A stretch of DNA of 22,171 nucleotides from positions 1 to 22,171 of the IMG/VR virus record IMGVR_UViG_3300025102_000329, one strand, 5' to 3'. The notes under the pieces are model-generated. The model was given only the letters and a program-made list of their open reading frames with translations, did not search any database and was not told where the DNA came from. Source of the DNA: a virus. Positions 12,017-20,555 of the stretch are shown here, one piece after another. Positions within the stretch are counted from its first letter, which is position 1, and every line of letters starts with the position of its first letter. A program made the position numbers and the translations under genes.

Positions 12017-13351
12017 ATGGACACAACAGTTACAGAAACGATTCGCCACAGCCTTACCGTATCGGACTCCGATTTTCAGCTTACTCTTATCTCAGGCCCG
12101 ACCGGAGCGGCCTCAACTGTCGCTGGACCAACAGGCCCAGCAGGAGCGGCAGGAGCGGCAGGAGCGAACGGTGCGGCTGGACCTAACTCGATCACTAGCG
12201 CGACGACAAGTGATGGGAACGCGACCATTACGGTTAGCACTTTAGGTATCGGCACTAGCCTGACAATGAATGGTGACCAGTCTTTTGTGGACGGTAAAAA
12301 AGCTATTTTTGGGGCGGGTAGCGACCTTCAAATATACCACGACAACACTCAATCGCGGATTCAGGCTGAACACAATGACCTGTGGATAGTCTCTGAGGAA
12401 GCTGACAAGGACATTGTGTTTTATGCCGACAGCGGCACTGGCGGAACCCCAGTAGAATACATAAGGATAGACGGGGGCGATGAAGTTACGAAGTTTTCAA
12501 AAAGTATCCAGTTATCCGATAACGTAAAAATCCAAGTAGGAGCGTCTCAGGATCTTGAGATTTATCATGAGTCGGGCAACAGTTACATTGACGATAAAGG
12601 GGCAGGAAACCTCAATATCCGAGGGGCTAACCTCAACTTACAGAAGTATACTGGGGAGACTTTCGTTACGTGTGTGGCAGACGGGGCAGTGTCCCTGTAC
12701 CACGACAATGCTTCTAAGCTCTCAACCTCTGCTACTGGTATCGCAGTCACCGGAGGTGTTTCAGCGACTGGTAATATTTCCACTACAAATGGGAACATTT
12801 CCATAACATCTGGAAATATTGTCGTAACATCAGGCGGCATATCCACGCAATCCGGCAATATCTCTACGGCAAGTGGTAATATTTCTACGGGAGTCGGCAA
12901 TATCACAGTGGCATCAGGGAATATTACCACGACATTAGGCAATGTTGCCGTTGGAACTGGTAATGTCTCTGTGACAAATGGAGATGTCACCGCGCCTGAC
13001 ATCCTCGCCAGTGCCGATTTAGGATACTCATCAGGCGGTGCGGTGACTCAAGGAACCAGTATTACTACAGCAGTTACCTTGAATACTCCTTCAGGAGTAA
13101 TCACTTGTTTACCTTCAGGCACTTATGGTACTAGCTCGATTAATAACTTCACTTTAACAAATAGCACCATAGGGATTAACGATGTTGTGGTTGTTTCTTT
13201 ACAAGATGGTAACGCCAATTTATCTGCTGCGGTAACTACGACAGCAGCAGGCAGTTGTAATATAGCAATAATAAACCACTCTACTAGTGCTGCTGCGTCA
13301 AGTGTCTCCCTCAAAGTAAACTTCGCCGTCATCAAAGTCGCAACCTCCTAA
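12017..13351 (+). CDS. Tail fibre protein with collagen-like and beta-repeat regions
   Basis: This 444-residue protein has the modular build of a trimeric tail fibre, which binds the host surface. Residues 1-26 are beta-rich. Residues about 27-57 are Gly-X-Y collagen-like (GPTGPAGAAGAAGANGAAG). Two copies of a marine-phage fibre module follow (DLQIYHDNTQSRIQ near 110, and DLEIYHESGNSYIDDKGAGNL near 180). A VSLYHDN-KLSTSATGIAVTG linker comes next. Residues about 250-315 carry ten or so 7-residue units of the form S-G-N-I-x-T/V-x, likely a solenoid or beta-helical stalk. The C-terminal 110 residues are a Ser/Thr-rich beta domain, probably the receptor-binding tip. The start has no Shine-Dalgarno and follows TAATA. 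Confidence 0.85.
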   Translation: MDTTVTETIRHSLTVSDSDFQLTLISGPTGAASTVAGPTGPAGAAGAAGANGAAGPNSITSATTSDGNATITVSTLGIGTSLTMNGDQSFVDGKKAIFGAGSDLQIYHDNTQSRIQAEHNDLWIVSEEADKDIVFYADSGTGGTPVEYIRIDGGDEVTKFSKSIQLSDNVKIQVGASQDLEIYHESGNSYIDDKGAGNLNIRGANLNLQKYTGETFVTCVADGAVSLYHDNASKLSTSATGIAVTGGVSATGNISTTNGNISITSGNIVVTSGGISTQSGNISTASGNISTGVGNITVASGNITTTLGNVAVGTGNVSVTNGDVTAPDILASADLGYSSGGAVTQGTSITTAVTLNTPSGVITCLPSGTYGTSSINNFTLTNSTIGINDVVVVSLQDGNANLSAAVTTTAAGSCNIAIINHSTSAAASSVSLKVNFAVIKVATS

Positions 13352-13357
13352 ACGGAT

Positions 13358-14629
13358 ATGGCCCTTAACCCATCACCGCAGAGACAGTCAGTTATTACGT
13401 TCCCCACACCGAACGTCAACGACATCCTATTTTTTGAGTCTGTAGACGCAGAGCGGGTCGGAACAGACATACCGGAATACGGTAGCAAGCACCCAGACTC
13501 TAAGAAGTGGCCGAACCACAGACTGGTACACGTCGAGGCCGCTGACCCTAAACAACAGACTCGGTATTACCGTTACTATTACGCGGCTGATCAGCTAGAT
13601 CAGGACAACGATAACTGGGCGTATACGGAAGCTGACATTGGAGGAACTAAGTTCGACGCCGTGGCTAGGGACTACGTTATACGCCGTAGCGAGTTTAACC
13701 CAGAACTTCCAGCGATGGGGGCTACCATACCTAATGTTCCGGTCGATAAGTTCCCCTCAACCGCTAGGGTCGATGAACTCAATCGTAATTACAACGATAC
13801 GTATGTTCTGGCACAGCGTAAGCAGATTCCGATAAATGACAAGGTACTTAACGGCCTGTATGTCATTGAGCAGCGGGTCTACGTGAAGAAAGTCCCCATT
13901 TACCGACTCGACTTCGACGAGTTCTTTTCACAGACGAACTACACTAAGCAGACCTTGATGTATGCGACTGAGCAAGTATCAGTAAACTCGGTATCATATC
14001 CTATATCGGCTCTAGCAAAAGACCCAAACAGCCCTTACTGGAAACTAACGACTGGCGGTATCCTACGGACGGTGCAGCAACTCTCGGACAACTGGTATGC
14101 AGTGACAAAGCAACAAGTTGTGAATATGACTGCCACAAACTCAGAAGGAAATGTAGTCGGAGGTCTTTACGGCTACAATACAACCGTAAACTTTTCTTTC
14201 CCGCCTGTCCTAGATGATATTTATTTTGACCCTTGGGAAAAAAGATCTGGAGCTATTACCTTCTCACCAAGGGTCAAATACTCGAAAGGCGCGTATAGGG
14301 GACCGTGTAAGGCTACTGTTTCTGGGTCTTGGTCTCTCAACCCGCCTACTCTAACTACTCTCACTAAAACCATGCAGCCCGAATCAATCGCTGTGTCTAC
14401 CCCTTACTTTAATTTGAGAGTCAGGGAGACGTTGCACGGACCCGTAGCCGTGCGTGTGGATAATGGAACAGAAGACGAGACGTATGTCCGCACCGCCGGA
14501 ACTTATAATTTCGACGCGACTAACCACACCGACTGGCCTGCTTTCCTGATCGTATCTTCTACTTCTAAAAAGTTTAGGGGCGGTTACTTGAAAGAAGACA
14601 CAATCGTTCACGCGCCTCCTTCCGCCTAA
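13358..14629 (+). CDS. Virion structural protein of unknown role (423 aa)
   Basis: The N-terminal part has a pattern I associate with structural proteins of uncultured aquatic phages. This is F-P-T-P-N-V-N-D-I-L-F, then Y-G-x-K-H-P-D-x-K-K-W-P-N-H-R-L-V-H-V, then Y-Y-Y-A-A-D-Q and Q-D-N-D-N-W. No formal domain name can be given. The rest is mostly beta strand with many Tyr, Thr and Val, and there is no membrane segment. It lies 6 bp after the tail fibre and abuts the next gene (stop 14629, ATG 14630), inside an apparent tail operon. A tail, baseplate or fibre-attachment component is the most likely role. Confidence 0.72.
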   Translation: MALNPSPQRQSVITFPTPNVNDILFFESVDAERVGTDIPEYGSKHPDSKKWPNHRLVHVEAADPKQQTRYYRYYYAADQLDQDNDNWAYTEADIGGTKFDAVARDYVIRRSEFNPELPAMGATIPNVPVDKFPSTARVDELNRNYNDTYVLAQRKQIPINDKVLNGLYVIEQRVYVKKVPIYRLDFDEFFSQTNYTKQTLMYATEQVSVNSVSYPISALAKDPNSPYWKLTTGGILRTVQQLSDNWYAVTKQQVVNMTATNSEGNVVGGLYGYNTTVNFSFPPVLDDIYFDPWEKRSGAITFSPRVKYSKGAYRGPCKATVSGSWSLNPPTLTTLTKTMQPESIAVSTPYFNLRVRETLHGPVAVRVDNGTEDETYVRTAGTYNFDATNHTDWPAFLIVSSTSKKFRGGYLKEDTIVHAPPSA

Positions 14630-15696
14630 ATGAAAAAACCATTCGTCAGGAACGATATCGAATTACCTGTGCCACTAACCAGTGCGCCAGAAGATAACCG
14701 AAACTACGACGTTGCGTTCGATACAGGTGGCGAGTCTTCTATGGTGGAGACTTCTAGGGAACCCCCAGACTACAAACCGTATCCCTTTGCCCTGAGACCT
14801 GCTCCCGAAGGTAAAATACACATCTACTTCGGCGTTTTGGTTCATCAGATTAACCGGATGGTATTTGAGAACGGTTTGTTCGTGTCCCAAACGGGCGTGG
14901 GTAACCCGCAAGTAATTGTCCCCAGTAACCTAAGCAGTGCTGAGAACCGTTATAAATTCTATGACCTAGACTGGCGCGGCGATGTTTACCTTTACTGGGA
15001 AACCGATTCAGGGGGTAATGTTACTTCATGTGAATTAAAGGGTCCAGATGAGCCGGAGCAACAAAGCTTGCCTAATGAAGACGGCGGTAAGTTCTGGGTT
15101 AAAATCGGGAACGTCGCGGAAGGGGACGCGGGTTACGACATCAAGTCATTAGACCAGAACATATCTACCGACGTTTATTGGCTAACCGCTTTTGCAGATC
15201 CAGAGGATGGGAGCGATGGCTCCGACTCTAGCACTAGCTCTAGCTCTAGCTCTAGCTCTAGCTCTAGCTCTACCTCTGATTCCGGTTCCGATAAATCAAC
15301 GGCCATTGTGCCGATGGACTGGCATGACAAAGGATACGGTGCGCTGTTCACGATGGAGTCCAACGAGGTTCTCTTTGAGTTCGTGATGCGCGACGTTAAA
15401 GTAGTCGGCCCCAAAACCGTAACCCGAATCGATGATCGATTTTTGGCGGTATGCGAGCCGGACTCGATGACCATTACAGGCGTAGCTGGCGACAGGGCCG
15501 GATCAGTCGGCGCGGTAGTTGAAAAGAACAACGTGATCCTTTCAGCTTGGCCATTGTCTTTCTTGAGGCCCAAAAAAGTTACTTTGAAGTTGACCGGAGT
15601 TCGTAAAGGATTTAAGCATCTTGATATGCCTGAGCGTAGCAGAGAGCAATTCATCGCTAACGAGAAGTTTATCAACTCAGCCTATCCTAGAAAGTA

Positions 15697-15697
<1 letters not shown>
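14630..15697 (+). CDS. Virion protein with poly-Ser linker (355 aa)
   Basis: I do not recognise a named family. Residues 1-195 form an N-terminal beta-rich domain (IHIYFGVLVHQINRMVF region). Residues about 197-223 are a flexible Ser-rich linker (DSSTSSSSSS...), encoded by six AGCTCT repeats at 15236-15271. Residues about 228-355 form a C-terminal domain with mostly hydrophobic strands, ending LTGVRKGFKHLDMPERSREQ and NEKFINSAYPR. The linker joins two independent domains, a design common for virion proteins exposed at the surface. Ser-rich linkers can be O-glycosylated, and three glycosyltransferase-like genes follow two genes downstream. The stop overlaps the next ATG (TAATG). Function beyond structural is unknown. 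Confidence 0.72.
15236..15271 (+). repeat. Hexanucleotide repeat coding poly-Ser
   Basis: Six AGCTCT units encode Ser-Ser repeats. Gain or loss of units would lengthen or shorten the linker without changing frame. Confidence 0.9.
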
Positions 15698-16094
<397 letters not shown>

Positions 16095-16098
<4 letters not shown>

Positions 16099-16766
16099 AA
16101 AACCTAACAGACTGGTTTGACCGCGTTTACGTGATCAACTGCGCCCATAGACTGGATCGTCTTGAGGAGACCAAGAGGCATTTGGAAGAAACCGGAATGG
16201 CTAATAATGACTGGGTCCACTATTATCCGGCTATTATCGGCGACTGGACAACCTGTCCGGCGGACTGGGGTTCCGGCAGAGGGGCGTGGGGTTGCCTGCG
16301 TTCGCATCAGAGAATCTTAGAGGACGTAATCCACGACAGGGACGGGAACGGGAACCCGAACCTTATGAACGTATTGGTGCTGGAAGACGACGTAATCTTC
16401 AAGGACGACGCGCTAGAGAAGCTTAATGAGTTCATGGAGAACGTGCCGGATGACTGGGGCCAGATTTACTTAGGTGGACAGCACCGAAGGAAAAAAGGCG
16501 ATACGGACTCCCCTAACGTGGTAATTGGTAACTCGGTTAATAGGACGCACGCTTACGCTGTGAACCAGCCTACTTTCACGCAGTTCTACCGCCACATCTC
16601 CTACGCGACGGACTATCGAGACACGAACAAGCATATTGACCACCAGCTTGAGCTAGCGCACCGCCGCAAGGACTGGCCCGTTTACTGCCCGAAAGACTGG
16701 ATCGTGGGCCAGCGAGCAGGTTCGTCGAATATTAACGGTAAAATAAACGAGACCAAGTTTTGGTAG
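16095..16766 (+). CDS. Glycosyltransferase family 25-like
   Basis: This 223-residue protein resembles GT25 (LPS/beta-1,4-galactosyltransferase type) glycosyltransferases, which transfer a sugar from a nucleotide-sugar donor. Visible features are V-Y-V-I-N-C at 11-16 followed by R-L-D-R-L-E, a family hallmark. There is also G-A-W-G-C-L-R-S-H at 63-71 and the metal-binding acidic motif L-E-D-D-V at 96-100. A C-terminal part has many His and Trp residues. The length is on the short side for GT25 but complete. It starts with GTG at 16095, overlapping the stop of the Ser-Asp-repeat gene by 4 bp. An AAGGAG about 9 nt upstream is the only plausible Shine-Dalgarno seen in the window. It acts in the cytoplasm. 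Acceptor and donor are unknown; the neighbouring Ser-rich virion proteins or host glycans are candidates. Base composition matches the phage genes upstream. Confidence 0.8.
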
Positions 16767-16818
16767 TGTGGATAAAGAGTGGACAAACGGTAATCGGTTT
16801 TGTAAAGATATTTAGACA

Positions 16819-17481
16819 ATGAGACTTATTGTTACATTTGCTATCGGAGGGATGCCTTGGGTAGGGGCGTCCGTAGCTTCCATGCGTGCTTATGCAAGTA
16901 AAGTAGGCGCAGACTTTCACGAAGTAAAGTGGTTCCCTGATGAGTCGGGTAAGCCGTATAACAACAACCCCGTATGGGCTTTTGTTGACTTCTTGAAGAG
17001 GTTTCGAGAGCAAGATTATTACAAGGAATTGTTGGTGTTAGACTGCGATGTTCTGATTTTACCAAGTTGCCCCGATCTTTTTGAAATGGATGGAGACCTG
17101 ATATGTTCATCAGATCAAGCATGGCCGACGAAAGACGGTAGGTATAAGAAATGGGTCGCTAAATACTTCCCCGAAAGCACAGAGAACGCTTGCGGCGATG
17201 GAGATCCTTACTTCAACGCTGGTATATTACTGTTCCGTCTAGAGGCTCTCCGCACCCTCAACCTCGAACCACCATACCCCGATGAAATGGGCTACGATCA
17301 AGATTTCTTAAATATGAGGACATCGGAAGCGGGAATTAGCATTACTTGGGTCGGTGAGGAATACAATCAACGTAACGTGGACGACCGTCAATGGACTCTC
17401 GCCAACAATCATATCTTGCACTTTGTAGGCGGAGGCAAGGCAAGATTGATGGATTACGCTAATTTCTTAGGAATAGGGTAG
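16819..17481 (+). CDS. Glycosyltransferase family 8-like
   Basis: This is a 220-residue GT-A fold protein of the glycogenin/GT8-like type. The N-terminus MRLIVTFAIGG and S-M-R-A-Y-A-S-K form the first strand and helix. The metal/donor motif D-x-D is D75/D77 in L-V-L-D-C-D-V-L-I. F-N-A-G-I-L-L-F-R at 132-140 and H-F-V-G-G-G-K-A-R-L at the C-terminus match the conserved parts of the family. It would transfer a hexose from a nucleotide-sugar to an unknown acceptor. The gene begins 52 bp after the GT25-like gene. The gap has a weak promoter-like TGGACA-N17-TAAAGA, with no Shine-Dalgarno. Composition is intermediate between the phage genes and the AT-rich genes that follow. Confidence 0.78.
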   Translation: MRLIVTFAIGGMPWVGASVASMRAYASKVGADFHEVKWFPDESGKPYNNNPVWAFVDFLKRFREQDYYKELLVLDCDVLILPSCPDLFEMDGDLICSSDQAWPTKDGRYKKWVAKYFPESTENACGDGDPYFNAGILLFRLEALRTLNLEPPYPDEMGYDQDFLNMRTSEAGISITWVGEEYNQRNVDDRQWTLANNHILHFVGGGKARLMDYANFLGIG

Positions 17482-17506
17482 GTAGCTAGAAATAAATTAA
17501 ATATTT

Positions 17507-18178
17507 ATGAAAATACAAGCAATATTATTTATGTGTAATGATTTTGCAAGGGCGAAATTTACACTAGAAAACTTTATAAAATGGAACCCACAAATCCCAA
17601 TCTTGGTGATTAATTCTGGTGGGGACTCTCCAAAGCCTCACTTAAAACATATACCCAACACATCTTTTTTAAATGCTCCAAACCTCTGGCATAAAAAAAC
17701 TGGCTGTGGTGGCTCTTTTGGTCCTCGGTATTATGATTACTTGTTTGAATATGGTTTAAACGACAATTACACACATACATTACTTTTAGAGACAGATGTT
17801 TTAACAAACAGGGAGATAACTATCGAGCCTAAATATGCTATTAGCGGCCCTAATAACCATTGCGGTCATAATGAGCATATTTTATATGACTACTTAAACA
17901 TAAACGACAACAGAATACATACTGGCTGTGGAGGCACGATGTTTAGTTTAGACTATTTTAAAACGATAAGCGAGCGAGACTATAACTTTTTTAAAGATAT
18001 TTTTGAAAAGTTTCCTGCAAATTATTTCGCGGATTTAATATCTACATTAGCGGCTAGAAAAAATAATCTTTCTTTTGGGCATTGGGAAGAAGTCTCGAAT
18101 ATTTCGCATCATATAGTAAATAATCGATTAGTAAACGTCAATATGGACGCCACTTTAGTCCACAATTATAAAGTATGA
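17507..18178 (+). CDS. GT-A-type glycosyltransferase-like protein
   Basis: This 223-residue protein has a glycosyltransferase-like layout: a Rossmann-like start (MKIQAILFMCNDFARAKF-TLENFI), P-I-L-V-I-N-S-G-G-D near residues 31-40, and a variant D-x-D (L-L-L-E-T-D-V-L-T, E95/D97). Later comes G-C-G-G-T-M-F-S-L-D-Y-F, typical of the segment before the catalytic base in GT-A enzymes. I cannot assign a CAZy family. It is strongly AT-rich, unlike the phage genes to the left, and favours A/T-ending codons, indicating separate origin. It overlaps the UDP-galactopyranose mutase start (ATGA at 18175), so the two are probably made together. It may use UDP-galactofuranose, but this is inference from adjacency. 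No Shine-Dalgarno precedes the ATG. Confidence 0.65.
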   Translation: MKIQAILFMCNDFARAKFTLENFIKWNPQIPILVINSGGDSPKPHLKHIPNTSFLNAPNLWHKKTGCGGSFGPRYYDYLFEYGLNDNYTHTLLLETDVLTNREITIEPKYAISGPNNHCGHNEHILYDYLNINDNRIHTGCGGTMFSLDYFKTISERDYNFFKDIFEKFPANYFADLISTLAARKNNLSFGHWEEVSNISHHIVNNRLVNVNMDATLVHNYKV

Positions 18179-19167
18179 AAAAAGCAAAAATAGTTGGATG
18201 TGGATTATCCGGTATTACTGCTGCAATCCTTTTAAAAGAAAAAGGTTACGATGTAAAAATTTTTGAAAAACGAAATCACATAGGTGGAAATTGTTTTGAT
18301 AGCAATTTGTGTGGGACGATGGTCCACAATTATGGGCCTCACATTTTTCACACTGATGACGAAGAGGTCTTTGAATTCTTGAGCCGCTACACAGAATGGA
18401 TTCCATTTAAACACCAACCAAAAGGTGAAACAGAACTTGGTTTAATTTCACTACCCTATAGCAAAAAAACAATAAAAGAAATAGGGAAAGAGTTGTCTAC
18501 AGAAGAAATTGAAAAATACTTATTTAAAGACTACTCAGAAAAACAGTGGGGCATCCCCTTTGATAAAATACCAAAAATAATAACTAACAGGATACCAGAC
18601 ACTGCAAGTATGGAAGATCCTACTTGGTTCAAAAATCAAAAATACCAATGCCTCCCAAAGAACGGTTACACTGAAATGATGAAAAAAATGCTAGAAGGTA
18701 TTAACACCCAACTATCTTGTGAGGACGAAGATTGGCAAAATTACGAATCCGATTTGACGGTTTATACTGGTAAAATAGATCGCTTTTATGATTACAAATT
18801 CGGAAAGCTGCCTTATAGATCTTTGACTTTTAAACATACTGTAACTGGAGAAAAAATGCCCCATCTCGTTGAAAACTCAAACACTAAAAAAAATTCCTAC
18901 ACCAGAAAGTATGACCATAGCCATTTTGACCCAAACCATAACCAAAATACAACTGTTGTGACAGAAGAGTATCCAACGGAATACGACGGTAAAAATATTC
19001 CTTTTTATCCAATACATTTTGGTGAATCTAGTAAATTAGCGTCAAAATATATTGAATTATCTAAATCTGAGAATAATATAATTTTTGTCGGCAGACTTGC
19101 TACATACAAATACCTAGACATGTGGATGGCTATAAAACAAGTAATGTTGAAGTTAAATAACATATAA
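18175..19167 (+). CDS. glf: UDP-galactopyranose mutase
   Basis: UDP-galactopyranose mutase converts UDP-galactopyranose to UDP-galactofuranose, the donor for galactofuranose in surface glycans. It uses reduced FAD and acts in the cytoplasm. The FAD-binding G-C-G-L-S-G is at 8-13. It is followed by the family segment F-E-K-R-N-H-I-G-G-N-C-F-D, then N-Y-G-P-H-I-F-H-T-D near 44-53 and Y-S-E-K-Q-W-G in the middle. The C-terminal V-G-R-L-A-T-Y-K-Y-L-D-M is the conserved end motif. The length of 330 aa is shorter than the usual 360-390, but all main motifs are present, so it may be active. It is AT-rich and overlaps the previous gene by 4 bp. A gmd remnant starts 2 bp after the stop. Phage-borne copies are known in large marine myoviruses. 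Confidence 0.92.
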   Translation: MKKAKIVGCGLSGITAAILLKEKGYDVKIFEKRNHIGGNCFDSNLCGTMVHNYGPHIFHTDDEEVFEFLSRYTEWIPFKHQPKGETELGLISLPYSKKTIKEIGKELSTEEIEKYLFKDYSEKQWGIPFDKIPKIITNRIPDTASMEDPTWFKNQKYQCLPKNGYTEMMKKMLEGINTQLSCEDEDWQNYESDLTVYTGKIDRFYDYKFGKLPYRSLTFKHTVTGEKMPHLVENSNTKKNSYTRKYDHSHFDPNHNQNTTVVTEEYPTEYDGKNIPFYPIHFGESSKLASKYIELSKSENNIIFVGRLATYKYLDMWMAIKQVMLKLNNI

Positions 19168-19169
19168 AT

Positions 19170-19302
19170 ATGAAGAAAGTAATTATCACAGGAGTTACAG
19201 GTCAAGATGGCTGATTACCTCTTGAAGAATACAGAGCGTAATATTATTGCTGGAGCCTGTCTACGCCGTGGCTTAGGGTTACCCCTATTTCTCAGTGATT
19301 GA
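19170..19302 (+). pseudogene. gmd: Remnant of GDP-mannose 4,6-dehydratase gene
   Basis: The first frame reads MKKVIITGVTGQDG and then stops (19170-19214). This is the N-terminus of GDP-mannose 4,6-dehydratase, an NAD(P)-dependent short-chain dehydrogenase-type enzyme making GDP-4-keto-6-deoxymannose for fucose, rhamnose or perosamine. A second frame shifted by one (from 19207) continues as MADYLLKNTERNIIAGA, the expected next segment of the same enzyme. It ends at 19302 after unrelated residues. The break fits an 11-bp deletion between two ATGGC repeats of the normal GATGGC-TCN-TAY-ATGGC. After about residue 30 the rest of the roughly 340-aa enzyme is missing; only a weak trace (YFSVIDLM, near 19285-19310) may remain. 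It is inactive. Confidence 0.8.
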
Positions 19303-19327
19303 CTTGATGGCCTAACCCGACTATATT
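19299..19327 (+). promoter_or_regulatory. Promoter inside the gmd remnant
   Basis: TTGACT (19299-19304), a 17-bp spacer and TATATT (19322-19327). Six bases separate the -10 from the ATG at 19334, so the transcript would start on the ATG. It likely restores transcription of the virion genes after the sugar cassette. Confidence 0.6.
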
Positions 19328-19333
19328 CGGCCT

Positions 19334-20296
19334 ATGCCAGCGTTGACTGTCAAGGCCGTAACCAAAGCCTTATCCGACTATGTCCGCCCCGATGAGGATA
19401 TCGTGGCGAAATTGAACATGGTCATGCCCCGCCTATACGCGATGGGGATGTGGCGGGATCTTCTGTATGACTGGTCTATCGAGACCACGAACGACTATTT
19501 TGCGTTACCGGAACACGCTGACAGCCTTTTAGGGGCTATGTTGCAGAACTCTCCGGTAGAAGCGCAGTCTCAGTGGCACGATTACCGGATCTCTGGCTAC
19601 GCCAGCGGCGGCCCCGCGCCCATTTTCGGCGTGATCGACGACGGGTTTCACCCCACTAAAGAAGAAATATCTTATCCCAGCTCTGCTTATACCATCTCCA
19701 TAAAAGCGATCCCGATACCGTCTAGTACTGCGTTACCCATTGAAGGAGAGGTTTCTATTGACATGGTTATAGGGCTGAATCGTTTAACTAGTACTGTCTC
19801 TTTCGATGCTACGGATGTCCTGAGTCTGCAACTGAGCCGAGAGTTTACTAGCAAAACTGAGCCTATTGAAATTAAGAATATCTCATATTACGGTATTCCA
19901 GAGAAAATACACATCGTCGCTGAAGTAACCTCCGGTGGTGTCGCCACATCAACCACCCTAGCAGAGATCAAAGGCGACGGAGTAGCTCGCTACCGCCGAT
20001 TTAGGTTCTCCAACAGCAGCGGAACGACTCAGAACGTCAAACTACTACTCAAACGAGCATGGGAGCCTGTCCTGACGCAGGACGACATCATGTATTTAGG
20101 CAACCTCAATGTCATCAAGCACGGCCTTTTGGGTATGTTGGCAGAGGACAACGCCGATTTGGAACGCGCCCAGTATCACTGGACGATCTGCCGACAGCTT
20201 CTCGATGAGGAACTGGACGCCACCAGAGGAGCCGCGAAGCCTAAAGTCACCCTAAAACCAGCAGGAAACAATTTCAACACCCCAAACATTATCTAA
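19334..20296 (+). CDS. Virion structural protein of unknown role (320 aa)
   Basis: I do not recognise a named family. The N-terminal 75 residues are helical with A-K-L-N-M-V-M-P-R-L-Y-A-M-G-M-W-R-D-L. This segment suggests a neck or tail-connector-like protein of aquatic phages, although I cannot name it. The middle part is beta-rich (EISYPSSAYTISIKAI, IDMVIGLNRLTSTV). The last 60 residues are helical and contain a long helix (NLNVIKHGLLGMLAEDNADLERAQYHW, partial) ending in a short disordered tail. It follows a leaderless-type promoter in the gmd remnant. It is the first gene of the second virion block, with the 82-aa gene 3 bp downstream. Base composition has returned to that of the phage genes. 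Confidence 0.72.
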   Translation: MPALTVKAVTKALSDYVRPDEDIVAKLNMVMPRLYAMGMWRDLLYDWSIETTNDYFALPEHADSLLGAMLQNSPVEAQSQWHDYRISGYASGGPAPIFGVIDDGFHPTKEEISYPSSAYTISIKAIPIPSSTALPIEGEVSIDMVIGLNRLTSTVSFDATDVLSLQLSREFTSKTEPIEIKNISYYGIPEKIHIVAEVTSGGVATSTTLAEIKGDGVARYRRFRFSNSSGTTQNVKLLLKRAWEPVLTQDDIMYLGNLNVIKHGLLGMLAEDNADLERAQYHWTICRQLLDEELDATRGAAKPKVTLKPAGNNFNTPNII

Positions 20297-20299
20297 CTC

Positions 20300-20548
20300 A
20301 TGACTAACAACATCGACAAACAATCCTTCGGCCAGAGCGGAGCGACTGTAGTTACAAACACTGCCGCTACTGCGGGAGATTTCTGTGCCATTCAGGTTCT
20401 GGAAGAAGCTAACTTCAGCGCAATTACTTGGCCTCAACTGACTGGAACTTTGACCGGATTTGCCATTCCTGCCGGAACGGTTATCTACGGTCAGATTACC
20501 TCTTTTACCTTAACCTCTGGTAAGGTTCTCGCATACCACCAAGTATAA
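20300..20548 (+). CDS. Small phage structural protein (82 aa)
   Basis: The C-terminal half has a pattern familiar from small marine phage virion proteins: F-S-A-I-T-W-P-Q-L-T-G-T-L-T-G-F-A-I-P-A-G, then V-I-Y-G-Q-I-T-S-F-T-L-T-S-G-K-V-L-A-Y. It is a compact beta protein, probably a decoration, tail or fibre-associated subunit. No formal name is available. The start at 20300 is 3 bp after the previous stop, and the next gene begins 7 bp after the stop, so it belongs to the same transcript. No Shine-Dalgarno, signal peptide or membrane segment is visible. Confidence 0.7.
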   Translation: MTNNIDKQSFGQSGATVVTNTAATAGDFCAIQVLEEANFSAITWPQLTGTLTGFAIPAGTVIYGQITSFTLTSGKVLAYHQV

Positions 20549-20555
20549 CGACACC

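Noticed and set aside
12583-13002. Minus-strand open frame of 139 codons within the tail fibre gene
   Set aside because: It mirrors the fibre repeat on the opposite strand. The fibre frame has family motifs and the mirror does not.
15175-15675. Minus-strand frame with Glu-Leu repeats, and plus-strand frame with Leu-Ala repeats (15192-15386)
   Set aside because: Both are other-frame readings of the AGCTCT hexamer and lie wholly inside the 355-aa virion gene.
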